Shown here: piece by piece, positions 55,359 to 64,000 of the stretch
Position numbering within the stretch: the stretch's first letter is position 1
Layout of the letters: every line of letters starts with the position of its first letter
Source: Parietaria judaica
Lineage: Eukaryota > Streptophyta > Magnoliopsida > Rosales > Urticaceae
Direction of reading: 5' to 3'
NCBI GenBank assembly: GCA_954871525.1
Contig: OX940865.1
Span: forward strand, 6,324,001-6,388,000
DNA: 64,000 nt
The notes under the pieces: generated by a model
What the model saw: only the letters and a program-made list of their open reading frames with translations
Told to the model about the DNA's origin: nothing
The model's database searches: none
Position numbers and translations under genes: made by a program

Positions 55359-58300
55359 CTACTTCGAACTCGAACCAATCTCACATGCCATTTTTTGAAG
55401 ATCGATTTCCGTTGGTTTTAAGCATCCTCGCAAATTATCGTGTCCGAGTTGAGCTCTTTCGTTGTCTCCAAATCCGAAGATTCTTCCTCGGTTTGTTAGA
55501 GCGAGAGTATGGTACAAACCGGTGCTGATTTGAGAAACGCGATGAGGTGTCAAGCAATCGAGGATTCGAGGATTCAAAACCTTGTCCGAAGCTCCCTTGT
55601 CAGGAAATCCTAGGCTGCCGAAACCCATCCACCCAAAACCGTACACCAAACCGGAATCAACGAGAACGAACGTTTTCCTCTTTCGAGCACACACCTATTA
55701 CAGAAATTATAGGTCTACTTTAGAATTGGGTTTGATCGGAATTTACCAAATTGATTAACAAACGGTTTATAAATTGACCTTCCTTCAAAAAAAAAAATGA
55801 CCTAAAAATCGAGAGGTGCAACTTTCAATAATCTAATAATCTTTGGAATTGAGAAAATCCTAACTGTGCCAATTGACTAAATTAAAAGCTTGGATACCTT
55901 AATCACAAAAGTTAGCGAAAATTTCCTCAAGAATCAAAGTACCATTTTTTCCCTTGTGCTTATTCTCGGGACTTATGTTTCCAGTGCAACCTTACATAAT
56001 AGTGGCTAGGAAACAAAAGTCACCGAGCAACCCAGGAAATAAACCGAAAAACTTGCTCAATGTGCAGTAACCTAATCACATTTAAGTAAAAAAAAATGAA
56101 AGAATATTATGTACCTGCACAGCAATGTCACTTTTAAGGCAATTCAAAAGTTCCGGTCTTGTCTTGTCAATCTCATCGTTGTGCCCTAATGCGCCACAGT
56201 AGCCTTTGCCCCAAGTATATACCTATTAGCAAAACGTTTTAAAAAAAGGTGGGAATTTTTTAGTCTCGTTACATGAAATCAGGCCCAAGTTAGCTAAAAT
56301 ATTTTATAATACTGCTAAAAGTAATAGTATAGCATAGTTATTATCGTATTTTACAGGAATTATTTCAAACTAAATTATCTAAGTTAATTTTAGGTTTTAT
56401 AGATCTCGTAGTATGATTATTATTGAATTAGAAATTCAAAATTTCCCAAAACAAAACATTGTATATTGTATTAAAAATTAAGAAAGTCACTTACACAACC
56501 ACTAGAATCAAGGGCAACGACATGCTCGTCACCAGCGGAGACACAAATTACATGGATGCCCTTTCTTTTAAAAGCCTGAATAGGACGCGGTCTGTTCTCG
56601 GAATGCTGCTCTCCATGGCCAAGGCAGAAATTTGCACCATATCCGAAAGAAAAAACTGTTCCGTCTTCTGCTACGGCTAGAGCATAACTTGGGCCAGAAG
56701 CAACTTGAACGATAGAGGCAACTCCTTTTAGCACTTCGACGATTTTAGGGGTCGGTCTGTCTGATGTGTCCCCGTGACCGAGTTGACCATGTGTGTTGAT
56801 ACCACAAGTGTAAACATGGCCTTGCTTTGTAAGGAACACCGTGAAATTGAGACCTGTAGAAACCTGATCAAGCGAGTTTTAAGCTTTAAAATAGTTACCA
56901 GAGGTAGAAAATCATAAACGTGATAAGGAGAAGTGAGGTCGGTATACAAGGAAATGTAAAGTGTTTGATTGTCCCAATTTCTTCTTTACGTAACTGTTTA
57001 ACATCTTACTATAATAGGCCTTAATTTCAGGGGATTAATGTAATGACATTGTCATATTACGAAAGAGTCCTTTCCCGTTCTTCCTTAAATTGACATTGAC
57101 ATATTATGGAAATTCGTAAAACCAAACCAATATATAGACTGGCATTGCATCTTTATTAATTCCAAATTCAACTATATTTCAAGTTCATAAATCAGTGTGT
57201 CCGGAACATTGAAATATCACCTGTGTGCAAGGAATTCCCTTCAAAGTCTCAACTTTCCTTGGCCTGACGATCGGGCGGTTAGTATCTTTGTGCCCACAAC
57301 AAGAGGCTGAATTATCTCCACACGTGAACACCTATATCATTAAAGCATAGCATCAAATGTGTGATCTATAAATGTTCTTAGAAAAACATGAATGTATTAT
57401 TTCCACAGACACAAGTAAGTGTAGTCTGAACAGAATCATAATAACACGCTCTTAGAAATACCGTAAATAAAAGAATAAAGGGCAGATTTAAACGGAATAA
57501 ATGTTATGATCCCACATCGAGTAAGTCTGTGATTGGTTATGGTTTCGATCTACGACTACACAGTAATAATTTTTCTGCTAAAGTCAAAACACAATGAAAA
57601 CATTTACAGCATTTCCAAAGCCTTGTTCACCAAATATTGAAACGATGTAATCACAATTTCTTAGTTACCAGAATTTTTTGGACTTATTCTCTATGAAGTT
57701 CGACGGAGACTTAAGATATGGTATCGGCTAGGAGAATATAAGCACAGAGAGTTAGTAACCTCGCCAGATTGCATGATAAAAGCAGCGTGATTATGGGAAG
57801 CAGAGACTTGGACTACATTCGCTAATGATGGAAAGCTAAGTCTGGTGAATGTCACACATTGTGTAGTTTCAGACCCGTGACCAAGAACACCACCTAAACC
57901 CGAACCACATGAGTATACTGAAGCGTTGCTGATCAAGAAAGTGTGATACTTTCCAGTTGTAATCTGCATCTGCAGATTGATGAAAGCAATTAATTATCTA
58001 TATATTTCGCATCTAATAAACAGAAAAAATCAGCAAGATACCGAGTACGACTCCAATACGGAGAATATAGATAGACCGATCACTAAGTTTTCATAAACTA
58101 GGGTCTTGCAAAAATAAAAATATATATATAAATGAGTCTCCAATATTATGAAGAAAAAAAACTATACTTAGTAGGAAAGACAATGTATAAATTAGGTGAA
58201 ACTGGTATTTTTTGCCTCTAATATAGCAAAATCGGTCTGGTTTACACAATTTTAGTCATGATAAAGTAGACATTCGGGGCCGTCTTTTCTCTCAACTCGT

Positions 58301-58836
58301 GTTCGCTTAAATCCTTGATCACTATAATCTCAACTACATTGCTCTATAGTGTAATATGGAAAATAAATAAATAAATAAAAATTAAATAAAAGAATAAGCA
58401 CATTGTTACATCTATTTAACCCTACATGTAAGTTTCAGATATAATTTCTATACTAGAATTCAACTGCAAACAAACAAACAAAAAGAATTAGTACATTGCC
58501 TGCAGAGGTCTCCACGATGTCGGAAGATTGCTCCACCGATTGCAAGAACCGCAAAACGCGCTTCCAGTTCCCCCCGCACCGATCGAAGAGCTCTCTTTGT
58601 GCATTCGAACCCAGAAGGACATAAATGGAATGCGATACACACAGCTGAAACGTAGCGAAATCTACCAAAGACCGAAACTTCTGAGGATAATACAATCCGT
58701 TGCTTCCTCCGAAAGTCCTGGAAGTCAACTCTAGGGACACGAGGTCAATGGCACTAAGCCTCCGCGAGCTCAAAATCTCGAAAATCAAGTGCGACGGCAG
58801 TTCCTCTATCGAAACCGCCCTATATCGCTCTGCCAT
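55359..58836 (-). CDS. RCC1/UVR8-like repeat protein with F-box-like N terminus, six exons, 491 aa
   Basis: Exons read right to left are 58836-58495, 57969-57760, 57331-57221, 56863-56495, 56222-56115 and 55694-55359, with TAG at 55359. All introns have GT...AG and are in phase 0, and the frame stays open throughout. Residues about 1-60 (SIEELPSHLIFEILSSRRLSAIDLVSLELTSR) look like an F-box. RCC1 repeats follow: YHTFLISNASVYSCGSG, VSASHNHAAFI, VYTCGINTHGQLGHGD, SYALAVAEDGTVFSFGYG, DEHVVAL, VYTWGKGYCGALGHND, LVYGFGWMGFGSLGF and YHTLALTNRGRIFGFGDN. These build a seven-bladed propeller in the family. Plant RCC1 proteins act in chromatin binding, nuclear transport or UV-B sensing; which applies here cannot be read from the sequence. 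Exon 4 is the source of the partial copies at 37090-38989. Confidence 0.93.
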
Positions 58837-59330
58837 TTATCTCTTTCGGTTTCAGATCGAACAAACAAAACCCGAAAAAAGTCCAAATTTTGCGCCGCAA
58901 CAGCTCAAATGCGAGTCAAACCAGTGAGACTTTTTCGACCACTCAGTTTCAAATTTTCAGGCGAAATCTCAGATGATTAAAGCAACATACACAGAGAACC
59001 TTCCACGGAAACAATATATCCGAAAACAAGCACTGAAATGCAAAACTTGATGAAAAATTCACCGGCGATTGGCACTGCGATTGGAAACAAAACATCAGAA
59101 GGTACGAGAATCCGTAAAACCTGCGAAAACTCACAATCATTCAAACCAAATTCAAAACAACCAGAATCGACGACGTAATGCACCAAAAAAAGAAAAACTC
59201 ACAGATGAGAAATGAAAGAGATCACGGAGTCCGAGAGAGAGAAGCTCAGAGCTAGCTAGGTTCGAGCTTGGCCTGTAATGGCATGGGCTGTGATAATTGT
59301 CCTTGATTACAGTCTCTCTCTCTCTCTAGA
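58837..59330 (-). promoter_or_regulatory. 5' leader and proximal promoter of the RCC1 gene
   Basis: Reading on -, a possible 5'UTR intron donor CATCT/GTGAGT lies at about 59202, and an acceptor-like CATCTGAG near 58970. A CT-rich tract (AGAGAGAGAG on +, about 59316-59328) precedes it. No clear TATA box was found. The intron is a suggestion only. Confidence 0.4.
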
Positions 59331-60439
59331 AAAAGCAAGCTTTTCGGGTTCAATGGTGGTTTCTCTGTCTGGATTTTCGCATTTTGTAGGGCCTGTAATG
59401 TAAAAGTAAAACAATCTCTCTCTCTCGCCCGCTACTTTGAATTATGTTCAAAACGACCCCAACAATTTAATTCGAGATCTCAAATGGCGACAGAAAGAGG
59501 AATTTAATCATTTATGAAACCTCCAAACAACGATGTCGATGGTTATTGTAAATTATCTTTCAATAATATAATTTATATTTTTAAATTCTGGGCTTGTTTC
59601 TTCGCTCTCAATCTTCAACGTCTGAGTGTCTGAAACGTTTTTCGTTGGACACGTGGAGGCTTCTTGAGGCAACACGTCACGCCGAGTGTTACATGTGAGT
59701 TTGGGTCCCAGGGAAGTTGGTGGAGTAGTTTTTACGCGCTATTTGTTGGAGCGTGGTACAAACGCGCTGTCACACTCCACATATTATGAGTTTTTATTTA
59801 TCCAAAATTAAATTATGATTGAAAGAAAAAAACAAAAATTGGACAAAATCACATGCTTAGTTTGTAGGAGTGGACAAAACAATAAAATCCGATTTTATTT
59901 GAAATTTTTATTTCTCAATTTTTTCACTAAGACTAAGGTTAAAAAAAATTGTATACAAACTAGATATATACATTGATATGTTACTTTTTCTTCTTCTTCT
60001 TTCTAGACTGAACTTACGACACTCGATGCCAAGGTTAGAAACCTATTTTACCATTTTAGAGTATTTGTATTTTTTGTTAAATTATATGTGTATTGACACA
60101 ATATGAGCATTAAATCTTTGATTTTTAAATAAATAAAATATGTAAAATAAAGTAACCAAACTTAGTGTTTCCGACGCTCGATCGAATTGATGATTGTCCT
60201 TAAAAATTAACATGTATCATTTAACAATCCTTACTCATTCTAGTCAAGTCAAACCGCATTCAATTTGAAAATTTTACGGATAAACTATCAATTTTGTACT
60301 TTTTTTATATTTGTATTTTACTTATGTATAAATGTATAATTTCAAATATTTTAATATCGTTTCTTTAAGTTGTTCTCAAATTTTAATGAATGATAATGTG
60401 ACACGACCTTCTATTTTAATTATTAAAACTATAGAAATT
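59331..60439. other. Intergenic spacer, nothing recognised
   Basis: A GC-richer part (59630-59780) includes ACACGTGGAGG and similar G-box-like words, but no gene. The remainder is AT-rich. Confidence 0.5.
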
Positions 60440-60567
60440 GTAAAAAAAAATGCCCATTATGTGTCATAGGTTTAAGAAAAATGCCCATGTGTGAGAGTAA
60501 AAAATACACACAGTGGGCATTTTTCTTAAACTATTGACACAAAATGAGCATTTTTTAAAATAACCCT
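60440..60567. repeat. Foldback MITE, copy 2
   Basis: The left arm AAATGCCCATTATGTGTCAT with GGTTTAAGAAAAATGCCCA and its inverse ending AAAAATAACCC-like sequence form a ~50-bp inverted repeat around an 18-20 bp centre. Same family as 14596-14728. Confidence 0.8.
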
Positions 60568-61835
60568 TAAAACTATACTACTTGTGAATTTTATATCAAT
60601 ATTGTAAAAGTATTTAGCACAAACACAAATAAAAAAGACGTTATATGTTATAAACGTATTGTAGTTATTCGATGCTTTTTAAGTGTGACGCCGAATGAAA
60701 TGTTGTAAACAAAACATCAATGTTGGAAGATCGTTCTAGATTTAACGATCCAGATTTTTCTAAGTCCGAAAAATTCGGGTTCGAAAAAAATGAATATCCA
60801 ACACTAATTTTTAATTAAACTCTTCATCTTTTTAATTTTAAAAATATGCTATTTTTTTTACCCTTTTAAAATTGTAGCATGGATCACCCATAATGAGAAT
60901 ATTTGAATATGTAAATTAATATAAGGTAAGAAAACTATATGGTAAAATTGAATTTTTGAGAGATTGAGTATTATAGAGAGTTGATATTCAGAGGGTTGGA
61001 GTTTGAGTGAAAAAGTTAAAGATGAGATGAGGTATTTATAGGAGTGGAAATGTATTTTTTTTTTAAATAAGATCATAACAATAATTTTGTCATTGGGAAA
61101 AATAAATGAGACTCGGATTTTATTTGAAAAATACAGCATTCCAAAATTAAAAATTAAAAAGTGAGACTTAAAACAATTAATAAACAAAAACCATGTAAAG
61201 GCAAACTGTACAAAAATGAATCAATTCAACACTTAACGAGGAAGCATTTTCTTTGAAATAAAGAAACAATAACAGATGAAAAGTCTCATGTATTAAAAAA
61301 AAAAATCTATATTATATGAATAAATCGTGTAAAGTTTATAAATGTATGATTTTGTGTTAAAGATTCGTCAAAGAACACAGCTGTGTAGTTGTATGCCTTG
61401 CCTTCGCATGGAAGTAATGCAAAGACTGACTGGCAATTAATACTAGTTATGGGTATCATGACTTTTATTATAGTCATATAGTTTGCTTTTAGACTATTTT
61501 CAACACTGCTTATTAGTTTTATCTTGTGATTTTTCTGTTATTTTATTTTGAAATATTATAAACTCCGATCTCAAACTTTTTTTTTAATGTATAATCTCAC
61601 GGCAAACACACTAATAAATTTATCTAGTTTGATTACTTAAATACATACCTCTTCAAAATGCTCGGATTCAAACTTTATAAAACGCAAAACGTGTCTTATT
61701 TATACAATGTAAATTTGCCAATAATATCACATATTTTTGTGATGGATATATTTAATAATATAATAGTACACTGTGATTTTAGACAATAATGTCACGACCC
61801 CATTATAAAAATAATCATACAATAAAATTACTACA
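60568..61835. other. AT-rich spacer, nothing recognised
   Basis: No exon or terminal repeat is identified. The 109-codon minus-strand open frame at 60858-61187 is low-complexity, hydrophobic and without a family. Confidence 0.5.
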
Positions 61836-61844
61836 TTTTTTTAA

Positions 61845-62974
61845 GGGTTAATTGCGGTAAAAATACCCAACCTTTAGTCAAATTCTCTGATGTGTATACA
61901 ACCTCCGTAAATGGCGGCAAAAGTACCCAAACTTGGCATTTGGGAGTTGATTGAAAAAAATTCACCTATGTGGCAATCACCCTTTGCCACGTGGCATGCC
62001 ACATGGCACTTGGCCGCCACGTGGCATGCCACACAATTATTATTATTTAAATAATTTTTTTAAGAAATAATTTTTTAAAAAAACTTTTTAATTTTTTTTT
62101 TAAAATAAAAATTATTTTTCCATAGTAACCAATATTGAATATTTAAATTTAGATATTCATTATTAGTTTTGTTATTAAATATAATTATTCATTTTAGAAA
62201 AGTGGATCAAACAAAATAAATAAAGAAAAAAATCACCGTTCACGGTTCACTCAAGTTTCGGATTCGATCCAGTTCACGGGTGAAATGAAATCGCTTAATA
62301 TGTTTAATAAAAATAACCAATAATAATCATATGATTATTTAACGACAATTTTCAAAAAAAGAATAATATCTAAATAAAAAACATATTAAACAATTATTAT
62401 TTATATAAAATACAAACACACAAAAAATATCATGCAAACAAATAAAAATAAATTTTTGTTAAATATAAATATGACTACTATTTTCTGTTTTTAAATAAGT
62501 GGTGTGTATTTAATTATGTCTTTACTTTTTAAACAATTTTATTCGACGCGTGAACCGGATCGGAAACGGAGTTCAAGTGAACCGTGAGCGGTGATTTTTA
62601 TTTCGTTCTACTTACTTTTTAAAAATAAATAATTATAACCAATAATGAATATTTATATTTAAATATTCATTATTTGTTATTATTGGAAAAATATTTTTAT
62701 TAAAAATAAAAATAAAAAATAATTTTGTTTAAAAATAAAAATACTAAAAAATATATTTTTATAAAAAATATTTAAAAAATAATAATTACGTGGCATGCCA
62801 CGTGGCGGTCAAGTGCCATGTGGCATGCCACGTGGTAAAGGCTGATTGCCACATAGGTAGATTTTTTCGGTCAACTCCCAAATATCAAGTTTGGATACTT
62901 TTGCCGTCATTTAGGGAGGTTGTATACACAATAGAAAATTTGACCAAAGGTTGGTATTTTTGCCGCAATTAACC
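61845..62974. mobile_element. Non-autonomous Mutator-like element, 1,130 bp, relative of 19639-20743
   Basis: The ends GGGTTAATTGCGGTAAAAAT and TTTTTGCCGCAATTAACC begin inverted repeats of nearly 200 bp containing CCACGTGGCATGCCAC. Flanks TTTTTTTAA (61836-61844 and 62975-62983) match 9/9. The interior shares the CGTTCACGGTTCACTCAAG island and the overall AT-rich layout with the copy at 19639. No transposase. Confidence 0.9.
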
Positions 62975-62983
62975 TTTTTTTAA

Positions 62984-63690
62984 TCACAGCATTTATTCTT
63001 TTATTGTCAGAATGTAAATTATAAATATCCAATCAATAAAATGGATAGTTCTGAGTACATAAAATTTAGATTTTGGATAAATTAAAAACATATTCTGTAA
63101 CAACAATATATATTATTCTTTTCCGACTAACTTTTCCAAATGTTCTTTTATTTAGAAATTTTAATTTTACATTTACAAGTTGTCGAATTGCCCAAGTTGT
63201 ATAAAAGTTTTGGGTCTTGTTTTTCCATCTCTACTATGTCATCATAGGCGGAATTAGCGGCCGAATTACCCAAGTTGCATAAAAGTTTTGGGTCTATATT
63301 TTTCGTCTATGCGGTTTGCTTTGGAAGAAGTTTGTACAGTTTGGGAAGCTTCTTGTAGATCAAATTAATTAACTAAAATTCTTTGTGACCGTGCCTTAGC
63401 TATACATTTGCTGCTCTTATATCTACAATGTTCGACTTTGTAAACTTGAAATACAAGATTCGAGTTACACGACACACGAAAAATTGAAGATAATTCATAA
63501 ATTATCATCAACAATCAAAGAAAAAATTGTAGTTAGAAAAGAAGTTCGCGAGAACATGCTAAGCTATAAATTACTTATGGTTTTGGGGGCTTATGAACTG
63601 CTCAATAAGAGCTTACAAAAAAAAAAAATCATTTTCTATTGATACGGTAGCAATATTTACTCACACTCTGCAGTGTCTAAAATGCCAACG
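62984..63690. other. Spacer, nothing recognised
   Basis: It has a small duplicated phrase (CCAAGTTG(T/C)ATAAAAGTTTTG near 63191 and 63270). No gene assigned; part may be intron or 3'UTR of the gene at the right edge. Confidence 0.4.
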
Positions 63691-63695
63691 AAAAC

Positions 63696-63886
63696 TCACG
63701 AAGCCTTTAAGGGAATTCCGTCGGTAGCATTATCGTCGTTTGCCAATCTGAACTTCAGAACTTTGTGAAGAGAAGTCACCGGTCTGACTTCCTTTTTCCT
63801 AGGTTCGTTCGTATCGATAATGCATTTTCCTGCAAAGAGATTCTCCTCCGACGGGCCCGTTTCCTTGTGCACCACCGGGCTAGAAT
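63696..63886 (-). CDS. Exon of an unrecognised gene running off the right edge
   Basis: On -, acceptor TGCACAG at 63887 opens a frame reading SSPVVHKETGPSEENLFAGK, then DTNEPRKKEVRPVTSLHKVL and KFRLANDDNATDGIPLKAS, ending at TGA 63698-63696. The same place reads TTC/GTGAGT, a good donor, so it may be an internal exon ending two bases before the apparent stop rather than the last exon. Base composition is more gene-like than its flanks. I recognise no domain. Upstream exons, if real, lie beyond 64000. Confidence 0.5.
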
Positions 63887-64000
63887 CTGTGCAGCGGAAT
63901 ACAAAACAGACAGGTTCGGAAATATTATGCATATATAAAGGTTAAATAGCAACATATGTACCACATGTTTAGTGAACATTCAGATCATAATGATTGATCA

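Noticed and set aside
60858..61187. 109-codon minus-strand frame
   Set aside because: Phe/Ile/Leu/Lys-rich translation of AT-rich DNA, with no family or gene context.

Overview
This is nuclear DNA of a flowering plant. It is AT-rich and intron-bearing, and is dominated by hAT, Mutator-like, Helitron, LINE and Ty1/copia repeats. The repeat families and the two intact gene models fit a eudicot; an asterid is plausible, but the sequence does not settle the species.

Four host loci are visible. (1) A two-exon CBS-domain gene of the CBSX5 type lies on + at 41002-42335. It is complete, GC-rich, and has a TATA box at 40887. (2) A complete six-exon RCC1/UVR8-like gene lies on - at 55359-58836. It encodes 491 aa with an F-box-like N terminus and beta-propeller repeats. 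(3) A decayed cluster at 37090-38989 on - holds three copies of exon 4 of that RCC1 gene with neighbouring intron. (4) One exon of an unrecognised gene lies on - at 63696-63886 and runs off the right edge.

The rest is mobile DNA. Positions 1-9739 are a stack of insertions. A LINE remnant hosts a 934-bp hAT-type element and a copia element. The copia element in turn hosts a 1,755-bp solo LTR (5-bp target duplication CTTGG) and a hAT element cut by the left edge. A second, complete-ended hAT element (10615-14509) carries a broken BED-finger transposase gene. Positions 14518-40730 are gene-poor. They hold a foldback element, a Helitron 3' terminus with an odd ~125-bp tandem repeat upstream of it, two Mutator-like elements with perfect 9-bp duplications (19639, 22562), a 1.28-kb near-palindromic element (26315), a hAT MITE (29565), a Mutator-like element with gene-like minus-strand sequence (30636-32885) inside an older TIR element, and a 567-bp hAT MITE ending about 160 bp from the CBSX5 TATA box.

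Positions 44999-53296 are a young, internally deleted copia element on -. Its LTRs are 645 and 646 bp with about five differences, the target duplication is CCTAA, and the primer site matches initiator tRNA-Met. It keeps gag and RT/RNase H, but the protease, gag zinc knuckle and N-terminal integrase cannot be seen. Its leader carries three 57-bp hairpin repeats. A third Mutator-like element (61845-62974), related to the one at 19639, lies near the right edge. I see no CRISPR, no bacterial operon and no convincing tRNA or rRNA gene.
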